64,000 bases of DNA from Streptomyces hygroscopicus subsp. hygroscopicus (GTDB lineage Bacteria > Actinomycetota > Actinomycetes > Streptomycetales > Streptomycetaceae). Below, one piece after another: positions 1 through 8,183 of this stretch. Below the pieces are notes generated by a model that worked only from the letters and a program-made list of their open reading frames with translations, ran no database searches and was not told the origin of the DNA. The stretch is from positions 1 through 64,000 of the forward strand of contig NZ_BBOX01000001.1 in the NCBI RefSeq assembly GCF_001553455.1. Reading direction: 5' to 3'. A program made the position numbers and the translations under genes. Positions within the stretch are counted from its first letter, which is position 1, and every line of letters starts with the position of its first letter.

Positions 1-3
1 CTG

Positions 4-561
4 CTAGAGGTCGAATTGCAGGTGCTCGATGTCCGTGAAGCGGACCTCCTCCAGCTGGCCGGCGCGGCGGCCGTTGTCCTGGAAGTAGACCTCCTTGAGC
101 GCTTCGGCGGCGATCTCCTTGAGCTGCTGGTCGCCGGCTCCGGCTTCCTGGGCGTCGAAAAGACGGGCGGCATAGTGGGGTGGCAGGGCGACGGTCAGGT
201 GCCGGATGCGGTCCTGGTCCGTCGACCCGATCGGTGCGGTGTAGCCCATGCGGGCGCGGGTGTCGATGACGATGCCGCCCGTCGTCGCCGCCTTCTGCCG
301 GGCCCTGGCGCGGATCTGCGGCTGCCAACGCTTCTTCACCTCGCGCTCCAGGCGTGCGGCGAGGTCGGGGCGGGGCTTTTTGATCTGGCCCTTCACATAG
401 CGCTCCACGGTGCGCTGGGATACCCGCAGCAGCTGGGCCACCGGCCTGGTGCCCTTGAGCTGCTTGACCAGGTAGCGCATCTGCGCGGGCGCGCTCTTGG
501 GTGCCGGGCGGGTGAACGCCTTGTGCACCGCGGCGTCCAGGCCGTCCCCGAACAGGCTCAT
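4..561 (-). CDS. tpg: Telomere terminal protein Tpg
   Basis: Tpg caps and primes the ends of linear Streptomyces replicons: it becomes covalently bound to the 5' telomere end and acts with Tap. The 185-residue product has the family's usual length. A helix-turn-helix lies at about residues 38-58 (SQRTVERYVKG), then the conserved block TTGGIVID at 93-100; Thr114 follows it, at the position I recall as the priming threonine in S. coelicolor Tpg. I chose ATG at 561 over the GTG at 567 because GGGGAGG stands about six bases upstream of it. The gene starts 12 bp after tap, so the two form an operon. All family hallmarks are intact, so it is probably functional. Confidence 0.95.
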   Translation of the reverse strand: MSLFGDGLDAAVHKAFTRPAPKSAPAQMRYLVKQLKGTRPVAQLLRVSQRTVERYVKGQIKKPRPDLAARLEREVKKRWQPQIRARARQKAATTGGIVIDTRARMGYTAPIGSTDQDRIRHLTVALPPHYAARLFDAQEAGAGDQQLKEIAAEALKEVYFQDNGRRAGQLEEVRFTDIEHLQFDL

Positions 562-573
562 CGTCACCCTCCC

Positions 574-2808
574 CTACTCTCCGTTGTCGGCATCGGTGAC
601 GGTGCCGTCCTTGATGTACCGGGCGAGGTTGAGCTCCGGGGCGTCGAACTGCTCCCGCACACCCTCGCCCCACAGGACCGTCTGGGTGCCCTCGTGCTTG
701 ACCAGGCCGGGGTTGATGCCGAGTTTGAAGCCGCCGGGCAGCGGCTTGCCGTCCCGATAGGGCAGGAAGTCCAGCGGCGACTCGCCGTTGGCCGCGTACA
801 CGACGCAGTCGGACAGGATCGCGACCGGGTACTGGCCGGTGAACGCCGCATGCTTGACGATCTTACGGTGCAGGTTGATCCGGGTGCGGGAGATGACCGC
901 CGCGCGGATGTCCGGCCGCCAGGTGGGCCGGGCAAGGGCCCGCCACGGCTCGCCCGGTCGCCAGCCTTCGCCCCGGGGGCGTTCGCGCAGCTTGCCCAGG
1001 CCGCCCTTGACCGTCGCCTTGATCGCCGAGACGACGATCGCCAGCTGAGGGTCGCGCTCCTGGTAGCCGTCCATCGCCGCCAGGAAGTCCGCCGGTGCCA
1101 GGTCCGCGTCGACGCCGAGGTCGGCCATCGTGGCCAGGTAGGCGTCGCGCAGCCGCTGGTACCAGGCGTCCAGGTAGCGGCCGTTGTCGTAGCGGACGTA
1201 CGCCTCGATCGGCGCGACGTCATAGCCCAGCTCGACCGCGTAGGCGACGGTGGGCGTGGCGTACCAGGCCGGGCCGTCGGGGCGCTCGCCCTTCGGCGTG
1301 AACGGGCTGGGCAGCAGACCGGCGTCCAGGTCCGCCCACATGTCCTTGCCGACCTTCACCCGGGACAGGTCGACGTGGGACAGGTCGACCAGCCAGGAGC
1401 CGGGCAGCTTCGGGTCGAACACCGGCGCCTTGACGTGCGTGGGCGCGCCGAGGCCGACGATCAGGCCGTTGGCGCCGGCGGCGAAGGCCATGTTCACGTC
1501 GATGCCGACCAGGTGCCGCAGGGTGCATTCGGCGTCGGTCATCGGCCGGGCCCAGTCGTACGCCTCCTCCAGCAGCTTCTCGCCGGGGCCGCGGATGTGG
1601 AACCGTGGCAGGTCCGCCAGGAGCGGGTGACCGTCGGGGGCCTCGCACGGCGCCGGGTCGACCGGGTCCTTCCCCAGGCTGCCGGGGTTGTGCTCGGAGT
1701 GCCGCGTGCCGTCGGCGTGCGGTGCGGAGGCGCGGGTCGGCGGGTGCAGGGCGGTCATCAGCTCCAGGCCGGTCACGGCCGTGGAGCCGCAGGGCGTCAT
1801 CACGCGGGAGGCGTACGCGCCCAGGACCCGGGCGAGTTCCGCGGGTGGAAGCTGGGCGGCGGTGCCCCAGTGGCGGGAGTCCAGCGCGTGCCAGGAGGGG
1901 ATGCACAGCTGGACGCAGGCACGTTCCGAGCCCTTCGCCGGGCGGTAGATCCGCGCCCACGGGCCGAACCCGCGCTTGGTCAGCTTCCACTCCGCGCGGG
2001 CCAGCTGCTTGATGACCTTGTGGCCCTCCGGCAGGCGCCCGGCGAGCCGCTCCTCCTCCGTGAGCGTCGTCGGGAGGCCGTAGCGCTCGAGGGCGGACTC
2101 GGTGAGTACGAGCAGCGGGTCGGCGTCCTTGCCCGGCCCGGACAGCTTCGGCTGCCCGAGCTTGGCCTCCTGGAGCGTCCAGTCCACCAGGGCCGGGATG
2201 GACTTGGCGGGCACGTCCAGGACCAGGCCGCCGGTGCAGTACGCCACGACTTTGCGGTCGGCGCCGACATCGATGACGGCGAGCGGACCGTGAGCGAACC
2301 GCGGATCGACAGCCACCGCCGCGGTGGTCTTCCCCGGGGTCGCGGTCTTCGCCCCCGGGCGCCGGGACGTCGACGCCGGCCTGGAGGTGGCCGCCGGGCG
2401 GGGCGCGGCGGCCGGAGCGGGCGCGGTGTGCGGGGCGGGCGCGGTGTGCGGGGCGGGCGCGGTGTGCGGGGCGCTGGTCTGCGAAGCCGCTTCTCGGGCG
2501 GGCGTGGCGGTGGGGCCGGCGCTCGCGGTCGAGGTGTTGCCGGCCGCCCCGGGGGCGGGGAAGCGGGCAGCGAGGCCCTCGAGGAGCCGTGCGTATGCGG
2601 CACGCTTCGGTGGCCGCGGCTCCGTACGGCCGGCTTCCCAGTTCCCCACCGCCTCGCGCCGGGTCTGCAGCGCCCCCGCAACCTGGTCCTGCGTCAGCCC
2701 GGCCGCTTCGCGCAGACGCTTACGCTCCGCAGGTTCCGGCAACGGATCCCGCACAGCCTGCTCCAGCAGCGCGTCAACGGCACTGAACAACTCTTCCTCG
2801 TCGGACAA
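574..2808 (-). CDS. tap: Telomere-associated protein Tap
   Basis: Tap binds the single-stranded telomere 3' overhang and recruits Tpg for end patching. The product is about 744 aa, close to known Tap lengths. Residues 28-66 form an XRE-type helix-turn-helix (LTQDQVAGALQTRREAVGNW). A Pro/Ala-rich linker follows at about 85-170, including a six-residue HTAPAP repeat, and then the long conserved Tap body. The start is TTG at 2808, preceded at seven bases by GGAGG; an ATG 11 codons upstream has no such site. It is the first gene of the tap-tpg operon. Degenerate repeats 43-90 bp upstream could be the site of autoregulation by the helix-turn-helix (inference). Confidence 0.95.
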   Translation of the reverse strand: MSDEEELFSAVDALLEQAVRDPLPEPAERKRLREAAGLTQDQVAGALQTRREAVGNWEAGRTEPRPPKRAAYARLLEGLAARFPAPGAAGNTSTASAGPTATPAREAASQTSAPHTAPAPHTAPAPHTAPAPAAAPRPAATSRPASTSRRPGAKTATPGKTTAAVAVDPRFAHGPLAVIDVGADRKVVAYCTGGLVLDVPAKSIPALVDWTLQEAKLGQPKLSGPGKDADPLLVLTESALERYGLPTTLTEEERLAGRLPEGHKVIKQLARAEWKLTKRGFGPWARIYRPAKGSERACVQLCIPSWHALDSRHWGTAAQLPPAELARVLGAYASRVMTPCGSTAVTGLELMTALHPPTRASAPHADGTRHSEHNPGSLGKDPVDPAPCEAPDGHPLLADLPRFHIRGPGEKLLEEAYDWARPMTDAECTLRHLVGIDVNMAFAAGANGLIVGLGAPTHVKAPVFDPKLPGSWLVDLSHVDLSRVKVGKDMWADLDAGLLPSPFTPKGERPDGPAWYATPTVAYAVELGYDVAPIEAYVRYDNGRYLDAWYQRLRDAYLATMADLGVDADLAPADFLAAMDGYQERDPQLAIVVSAIKATVKGGLGKLRERPRGEGWRPGEPWRALARPTWRPDIRAAVISRTRINLHRKIVKHAAFTGQYPVAILSDCVVYAANGESPLDFLPYRDGKPLPGGFKLGINPGLVKHEGTQTVLWGEGVREQFDAPELNLARYIKDGTVTDADNGE
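2423..2472. repeat. 18-bp tandem repeat in tap linker
   Basis: The unit GCGGTGTGCGGGGCGGGC occurs at 2423-2440 and 2441-2458, with a partial third copy to 2472. On the coding strand it encodes the HTAPAP repeats of the disordered linker between Tap's helix-turn-helix and its body, so copy number could vary between strains without frameshift. Confidence 0.85.
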
Positions 2809-2850
2809 GACCTCACCTCCCCACCACACCCTACCGCACATCGCGCGCTG

Positions 2851-2897
2851 ATCGCTCGTGAATCGCTTGCCAAACGCTCATGTGAAACGCTTATGTG
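2851..2897. promoter_or_regulatory. Direct repeats upstream of tap
   Basis: Read on the minus strand there are four successive units: TCACATAAGCGTT, TCACATGAGCGTT, TGGCAAGCGAT and TCACGAGCGAT. The first two match at 12 of 13 positions and all share AGCG-A/T-T. Their phasing (11-13 bp) puts them on one face of the helix, just ahead of the tap start. They are candidate operators for tap-tpg, possibly for Tap's own helix-turn-helix; that link is inferred. Confidence 0.5.
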
Positions 2898-3137
2898 AAC
2901 GGAGGCAGGGCGCCCCGCCGCTACAGAGGCCGTGACGATTCGTGTTCCGTCGCAGCGAAGGCCGGGTGTTCCCCACCTGAGGTTGGTTGGCGGGCGCGAC
3001 TGCCGTCGGCAGAGCCCTGCCGTGAGGAGGAGTGGGGGCGGGCACCGCTCGACGGCGGCACCGTGCGCCGCAGCGCCGGAAGCGGGGCCCGCCCGGCCCA
3101 ACCCGCCGACATGCGGCTCAGCCGCCGGACCTTCCCC

Positions 3138-3171
3138 TTGGAGGGCGGGGCCTGTTGGAGGGCGGGGCCTG
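3138..3171. repeat. Perfect 17-bp tandem duplication
   Basis: TTGGAGGGCGGGGCCTG occurs twice back to back (3138-3154 and 3155-3171). It sits in the 2898-3290 stretch between tap and the rhodanese remnant, where I see no credible gene. No function is evident. Confidence 0.8.
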
Positions 3172-3290
3172 AGCCATCGGCGGTGTCCGGCAGCCGTGCC
3201 GACAGCACAGCCGCACGGCCGACGTGGCATTCTCGCGGCGGGCGCGCGACGCCGGGAGCGGCGGAGTCAGCAGCCGTCCGGGAACGGGGG

Positions 3291-3480
3291 TCAGCAGCCG
3301 CAGGCGCCCGCGACCGGGGCGGTCAGGGGGTCGGCGGCGCGGCGCTCCGGGCCCTGCCGGGTCTCGTACGCAAAGCCCTCGCGCACCCAGTACTCGAACC
3401 CGCCGAGCATTTCCTTGACCTGGTAGCCGAGTTCGGCGAGGGCGAGGGCGGCACGGGTGGCACCGTTGCAGCCGGGCCGT
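3291..3480 (-). pseudogene. 3' fragment of rhodanese-domain gene
   Basis: The minus strand encodes the C-terminal end of a rhodanese-like protein: GCNGATRAALALAELGYQ, then VKEMLGGFEYWVREGFAYET and a cysteine-containing tail ending GACGC. Family members carry the catalytic cysteine in a CSGPGCNGA-like loop; here everything upstream of PGCNG is gone and is replaced by the start of the Lrp gene at 3483. The junction lies at about 3480. The adjoining, oppositely oriented regulator is a usual neighbour of this rhodanese type, so this is probably a local deletion rather than an insertion. Confidence 0.75.
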
Positions 3481-3482
3481 CG

Positions 3483-3926
3483 ATGGCCGAGTTTTCCCCT
3501 GACGCCATCGACTGGCGCATTCTCGACGTCCTCCAGCGCGAGGGCCGGGCCAGCTTCGCCGACCTCGCGCGCTCCGTCTCCATGTCGGCGCCGGTCACCG
3601 AGCGCGTGCGCCGGCTGGAGGAGGCGGGCATCATCAGCGGCTACGCGGCGGTCGTGGACCCGGAGAAAGTCGGGCTGACCATCATGGCGTTCGTGCGGCT
3701 GCGCTACCCGAACAGCAACTACAAGCCCTTCCACGACCTGGTCGAGGCGATGCCGGAGATCCTGGAAGCCCACCACGTGACCGGGGACGACTGCTTCATC
3801 ATCAAGGTCGCGGCACGTTCCATGCGCCACCTGGAAGAGGTCTCCGGCCGAATCGGCGCGCTGGGCTCCGTCACGACCAGCGTCGTGTACTCCTCCCCAC
3901 TGCCCCGGCGCACTGTCGGCCACTGA
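3483..3926 (+). CDS. Lrp/AsnC-family regulator
   Basis: This is a 147-residue feast/famine regulator of typical length. An N-terminal AsnC helix-turn-helix spans about residues 8-50 (DWRILDVLQREGRASFADLA) and a RAM ligand-binding/oligomerisation domain spans about 65-140. The ATG at 3483 gives the family's normal N-terminus; upstream codons belong to the decayed rhodanese gene. The recognition helix reads SMSAPVTERVRRLEEAGI, apparently one residue shorter than the usual S-x-S-A-V-T-E-R form, which might affect DNA binding. The target is unknown; the neighbouring rhodanese gene would be the expected one. Confidence 0.88.
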   Translation: MAEFSPDAIDWRILDVLQREGRASFADLARSVSMSAPVTERVRRLEEAGIISGYAAVVDPEKVGLTIMAFVRLRYPNSNYKPFHDLVEAMPEILEAHHVTGDDCFIIKVAARSMRHLEEVSGRIGALGSVTTSVVYSSPLPRRTVGH

Positions 3927-4124
3927 AACCGGACGATCCGCCGGAGCAGCCGGAAACACTCGCGCAGGCAACCGCTCCACGGTTCAGCGACCACTCCCCG
4001 GCCCGCCGCCAGAACCGGCCTTCCCGACACCTTCGGCGCCGACCACCCCGGGACGGCGCCCGCCGCACCGAAGCCGCCCAATCCGCGACGAAGGACACTC
4101 GACCTTCCCCCGACAGAACGCCTG

Positions 4125-4340
4125 ATGATTCCCCGCCGCCGCGCGAAAGGCCGAGCCGAACTGCCGGGCTGGCAGCAAGAGCACAACCGCTCCCACGAAC
4201 AGGTCAGGGCCCGTGTCGAGCACGCCTTCGCCCGCATGAAGGGGTGGAAGATCCTGCGCGACTGCCGCATCGAGGGCGACGGCGTGCACCACGCGATGCT
4301 CGGCATCGCGCGGCTGCACAACCTGGCCCTTGTGGGCTGA
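4125..4340 (+). mobile_element. IS transposase C-terminal fragment
   Basis: The 71-residue frame contains HEQVRARVEHAFARMKGWKI and ends GVHHAMLGIARLHNLALVG. This is the C-terminal end of a DDE-type (IS5-superfamily) transposase, including the region around the final catalytic glutamate. The first roughly 200 residues are missing and I see no terminal inverted repeats, so it is an inactive remnant. Confidence 0.8.
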
Positions 4341-4491
4341 GAGGGCGTTCTCTCTCCGATCCCCATGCGCGGTTTTCGCTGGTCAGGCATGAGGTCGAAG
4401 CTGGAGGCCCATCGGGGCGATGCCCCGGGCGTGAAGCGTTGCCGATGGACTACCAGGCGTTGGTGAGGAGCAGAGTGGTTGCCGCGACGGT

Positions 4492-5307
4492 TCAGGAGGT
4501 GAGGGCGTACTCGGTGAAGTGGCCGCAGGCGGTGAAACCGAGGCGGCGGTAGACGGGTTCTCCGTCGGCGGATGCCTGCAGCACCGCGGTCTCGTAGCCC
4601 GCGTCGCGGGCCGTGTGCAGGGTGGCCGCGGTGATGGCGCCGCCATAGCCGCGGCGGCGGTCGGCGGCGAGTGTGGCGATGTTGTAGATGCCGGCGACGC
4701 CCGCGTGCAGGAAGACCTCGGCCGAGCAGACGGGGCGGCCGTCGACATAGCCGATCAGGTAGCGGGCGGGGCTGTCCGCGGTAAGAGCCGCATCAGCGGC
4801 CTCGGCGAAGAATTGGCGCACCGTGGCCGCGGGCGGGTTCCAGTTCGCAGCGAGGACCGTGGCGTAGTCGGCGAGCTGTTCCGGGGTGCTGGCCGGGCGG
4901 ATCTCCAGGCCGTCGACGTGCGCCTCGGGGAGGGAGCCGCGCAGGTCCTTCCACATGCCCGCCTCGGTTTCCGACGCCTCCAGGCCGGCGGCCTGAAGAT
5001 GCTCGGCGAGATTGTCCGGCGTGGAGGCGGGGCCCACCCACCAGGAGAAGGGGCGGCCGGTGGCGGCCAAGGTCCGGGCCGTCTCCGCGGCGCGGGTCGG
5101 GGCGGTGCCCGGGGTGAAGCGGGCCGCCGCGACGATGTTGAAGGTGTCATCGGCGAGACCGCTGTCGGCGATCAGTAGGTCGCCGGTCTCGGTGACGGAC
5201 GCGCCTTTCAGGGTTCGGTGCAGGTGGCAGGCGTGCTCGGCGAGATTCCGCTCCATCGCGAGCGGAAGGTCGGATGCATTGATCGACTGGATGTCCATTG
5301 GCTTCAT
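4492..5307 (-). CDS. GNAT-family N-acetyltransferase
   Basis: About 271 residues. The C-terminal half carries the GNAT fold: the acetyl-CoA loop RRRGYGGAI (about 217-225), preceded by a beta strand [11 protein letters not shown] and followed by [15 protein letters not shown], the usual motif-B end. The N-terminal half is a degenerate GNAT-like extension, as in many two-domain members. The substrate is unknown. Start choice is uncertain: no strong ribosome site is visible, and in-frame ATGs occur at 5379, 5325, 5307 and 5298. It stands alone; 5308-5625 upstream holds no gene that I can recognise. Confidence 0.85.
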   Translation of the reverse strand: MKPMDIQSINASDLPLAMERNLAEHACHLHRTLKGASVTETGDLLIADSGLADDTFNIVAAARFTPGTAPTRAAETARTLAATGRPFSWWVGPASTPDNLAEHLQAAGLEASETEAGMWKDLRGSLPEAHVDGLEIRPASTPEQLADYATVLAANWNPPAATVRQFFAEAADAALTADSPARYLIGYVDGRPVCSAEVFLHAGVAGIYNIATLAADRRRGYGGAITAATLHTARDAGYETAVLQASADGEPVYRRLGFTACGHFTEYALTS

Positions 5308-5625
5308 GATGATGCATCCCAGCATGTCGGCTGGGGTGCTCGCAGGTGCTTTTCCGGTGCCGGTGAACGGGCCGTCCAAGAGCTTTCCGCTGGATCAGCG
5401 GTGATCATGTCGGCAGCGACGGCGCGGTGTGGCGGGTTGCACGGTCAGTGCGCCGGCCTCGTGGCTGAGGTGCCTCGGACGCAGCCCTCCCCCAGGACGC
5501 CACCGTGGCCGCACGACCCGTTCCGGGAGCAGGTACGGCGGACAGCGTCGTCCCGTTCCGGCCGCCCACCAGCCAGTTCGTCGCTACCCGTCGGATCGGC
5601 TCTGACAGGCCGCCTGGGCGGCGGT

Positions 5626-6519
5626 TCAGGCGGTCGACGTGATCGCCTGGGTGACGGCGGTGATCGCCGGGGTGGGGTGGCCGGAGAGGCGTGCCACGAG
5701 CACCCGGCGGATCTCGGGGGGTGCGCCATCGACGCGCAGCAGGCTCACCCCGGCCGGCAGCACGGTTGAGAGCCGGGACGGCACCGTGGTCACGCCGAAG
5801 CCGCCGGCGACCAGCTGGAGCTTCGTCAGCCAGTCACGCGCGGAGTGGACGACGCGCGGCCGTCCGGGCAGGCCGGGCCAGACGCCGAGCAGTGGTTCGG
5901 CGTTCGACGACGGGGTGGCGATCCACGCGGCGTCGGCCAGTTCGTCGAGGTGCACCGTGGTGCGTCCGGCGAAGTCTCCGGTCGACGACGCGGCCACGAC
6001 CAAGTCGATGTCCGCGACGGTCTCGAGGTGCAGGCGCGGCACCTCGCTGTCGAAGGGCCGGTGGGGTGGGCGGGACGTCAGCACGGCGAGGTCGAGCGAG
6101 CCCGCGCGCAACGCCCGGATCAGGGCGGGCGTGGTGCCCTCGCGGGTGGTGACCGTGATCTGCGGGTCGGCCGCCGCGAGGTGTGCGAGTGCGGCGGGCA
6201 GCGTCACCGAGCCCGCGCTCTGGACTGCCCCGAGCCGCACCACCTCGGTCCGCGGGACGGTGCCGGTGAGTTCCCGCTCGGCCGCCGCGAGCGAGGCGAG
6301 GATCGTGTGGGCGTGCCGCAGCAGGGTCAAGCCGGCGGGAGTGAGCCGTACCCCGTCCGGGCGGCGCTCGAACAGGGTGGTGCCGGCGCTGTGTTCCAGG
6401 GCGGCGGCCTGGCGTGAGACGGCCGACTGTGTGTAGCCGAGCCGGGCGGCCGCCGCGGTGAAGCTGCCGGACTCGGCGATCTGCCGCAGGACCCGCAGTC
6501 CCGTGCTGGAGATGTCCAT
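5626..6519 (-). CDS. LysR-family transcriptional regulator
   Basis: A 297-residue LysR protein: winged helix at residues 1-60 (LRVLRQIAESGSFTAAAARL and YTQSAVSRQAAALE) and a periplasmic-binding-fold effector domain from about 85 to the end. It is transcribed divergently from the dehydrogenase at 6621, the classic arrangement for a LysR regulator and its target. A palindrome lies just upstream of its ATG at 6519, which suggests autoregulation together with control of the dehydrogenase. Confidence 0.92.
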   Translation of the reverse strand: MDISSTGLRVLRQIAESGSFTAAAARLGYTQSAVSRQAAALEHSAGTTLFERRPDGVRLTPAGLTLLRHAHTILASLAAAERELTGTVPRTEVVRLGAVQSAGSVTLPAALAHLAAADPQITVTTREGTTPALIRALRAGSLDLAVLTSRPPHRPFDSEVPRLHLETVADIDLVVAASSTGDFAGRTTVHLDELADAAWIATPSSNAEPLLGVWPGLPGRPRVVHSARDWLTKLQLVAGGFGVTTVPSRLSTVLPAGVSLLRVDGAPPEIRRVLVARLSGHPTPAITAVTQAITSTA

Positions 6520-6527
6520 GCGCCCTA

Positions 6528-6544
6528 CGCATACCACATATGCG
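6528..6544. promoter_or_regulatory. Palindrome in LysR/dehydrogenase spacer
   Basis: CGCATA-CCACA-TATGCG is a perfect six-base inverted repeat with a five-base spacer, eight bases from the LysR start codon. A further CGCATACC half-site occurs at about 6559. Size and position fit a LysR recognition site; binding is inferred. Confidence 0.5.
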
Positions 6545-6620
6545 AGATCATCGCTTCCCGCATACCCGCCCCGCTCCTAGGGTTGATCTCACGAGCACGG
6601 ACGAACACGGAGGTCATCAC

Positions 6621-7709
6621 GTGCGAGCAGCAGTTCTGACGCGGTTCGGCGCCCCACTCGCGGTGCGGGAGGTGCCGGACCCCGAGGCCGGGGGCGGTGA
6701 GGTGGTGGTCGAGGTCCTCGCCGCCGGCGTGGCGCCCTACGCGGCCGAAGTCTTCAGCGGCAAGCGGAAATACCCCCTCATCCCTCCTGTCGTGCCCGGT
6801 GTCGGCGCGGTGGGGCGGATCGTCCACGTCGGCCCTGACGCCACCCGGCTGCGGGTCGGCGACCTGGTGTGGTGCGATGCGACGGTGCGCTCGCGGGACG
6901 ATGCGCTGACACCCGACATCACCCTCCAGGGCTGGAGCTCGCGCGGCGAGGGCGGCGCGCGGCTCGCCGAGTACCTGCACGACGGCGCGTTCGCCGAGCT
7001 CATGCGGGTCCCGACGGAGAACGTCTTCCCGCTGCCCGCCGCGGCCGGGGAGGATCCGGCCCGCTGGGCCGCGCTCACCGTGCACACCATCTCCTACGGC
7101 GGGCTGCTGGCAGGCGGGCTCGCGGCCGGCGAAACGCTGCTCGTCAGCGGGGCCACCGGCAACCTCGGCAGCAGCGCGGTCGCGGTCGCACTCGCGATGG
7201 GCGCGGGCCGCGTGGTCGCCCCCGGCCGCAACAAGGCTGCGCTCGACCTCCTCGCCGACCGGTTCGGTCCGCGTCTGCGTCCCATCCCGCTGACCGGGGA
7301 CGAGTCCACCGACCGCGCGGCGATGTCCGTGGCGGCCGACGGCCCGATTGACATGGTGATCGACATGCTCCCGCCGAGCGCACCCAGCTCGGCCTCGCGC
7401 GCAGCGGCCATGACCGTGCGCGAGTACGGCCGGGTCGTCCTCATGGGCGGCGTCGGCATGCTCGGCGGCGACGACCTCGCACTCCCGTACCCATGGATCA
7501 TGCGCAACTCCATCACCGTGCGCGGGCAGTGGATGTACCCGCGCACAGCCAACGTCGGCATCATCCGGCTCCTTGCCTCCGGCGCCTTGGACCTCGCCCC
7601 CGAACGGGTCCGGTCGTTCCCCCTCGCCAACGTCAACGACGCCATCACATACGCCGCCGCGCACGGTGGCCCGTTCGACCGCACCAGCCTCACCCCATCA
7701 GCCGGCTGA
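6621..7709 (+). CDS. Zinc-type alcohol dehydrogenase / quinone reductase
   Basis: A 362-residue medium-chain dehydrogenase/reductase with a GroES-like N-terminal domain (to about residue 160) and a Rossmann domain beginning at LLVSGATGNLGSSAVAVALA. The NAD(P) loop GATGNLGS is clear, but the usual GHE catalytic-zinc motif is replaced by PGVGAVGRIV, so it is probably zinc-independent. The start is GTG at 6621 with GGAGG ten bases upstream; upstream in-frame ATGs lack a ribosome site. It is divergent from the LysR gene and probably under its control. The substrate is unknown. Confidence 0.88.
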   Translation: MRAAVLTRFGAPLAVREVPDPEAGGGEVVVEVLAAGVAPYAAEVFSGKRKYPLIPPVVPGVGAVGRIVHVGPDATRLRVGDLVWCDATVRSRDDALTPDITLQGWSSRGEGGARLAEYLHDGAFAELMRVPTENVFPLPAAAGEDPARWAALTVHTISYGGLLAGGLAAGETLLVSGATGNLGSSAVAVALAMGAGRVVAPGRNKAALDLLADRFGPRLRPIPLTGDESTDRAAMSVAADGPIDMVIDMLPPSAPSSASRAAAMTVREYGRVVLMGGVGMLGGDDLALPYPWIMRNSITVRGQWMYPRTANVGIIRLLASGALDLAPERVRSFPLANVNDAITYAAAHGGPFDRTSLTPSAG

Positions 7710-7894
7710 CCAGCCCCCCTGACCACCTCCCCCACTACCCGCACCACCCGCCACTTCCACGCACCGCTCAAACCGACCCCCGGCCCCACCAGAGCGAACG
7801 AACCCCCTCCGAACCCACCACCCACCGCCGCGGCACGCATTCCGCCTGAGCGCCGAGAAACGAACGTCTGCCGACAGAACGAGTCGGCGGACGG

Positions 7895-8080
7895 GTGGGC
7901 AACCCGTCCATCGCCTCCCTGATACCCGGGGCCCGCGCGGTACTGCGACGGATCACCGACCTGGGCGGCACCGCCTCGTCCGACGAAGTGCAGCAGTACT
8001 TCGCCGACCACCCGACCGCCCCGATCACGAAGGCGAAGATCGGCGGAACCCTCACCAGCATCCCGGCGTTGAAGCAATAG
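7895..8080 (+). CDS. Small protein, probably truncated
   Basis: A 61-residue frame starting at GTG (SLIPGARAVLRRITDLGGTA, then SSDEVQQYFADHPTAPITKAK). The sequence resembles the middle of a small actinobacterial protein of unknown function that normally continues past the point where this one stops (TLTSIPALKQ). I therefore suspect a C-terminal truncation. No clear ribosome site is visible. Function unknown. Confidence 0.35.
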   Translation: MGNPSIASLIPGARAVLRRITDLGGTASSDEVQQYFADHPTAPITKAKIGGTLTSIPALKQ

Positions 8081-8183
8081 CGTTCCTCAGCCGTCACCCG
8101 CTTCGGCCCCGCGCCGGGCAGGCGACTCGGAGCACGCCGCTCCGGATACTTCCCCCGCCCGACCGGGTCTCGTAGCGGAGCGG

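Noticed and set aside
16-2898. Long plus-strand open frame of about 960 codons opposite tap and tpg
   Set aside because: It is the antisense of two well-recognised genes in very GC-rich DNA; its sequence is Arg/Gly/Val-rich with no domain.
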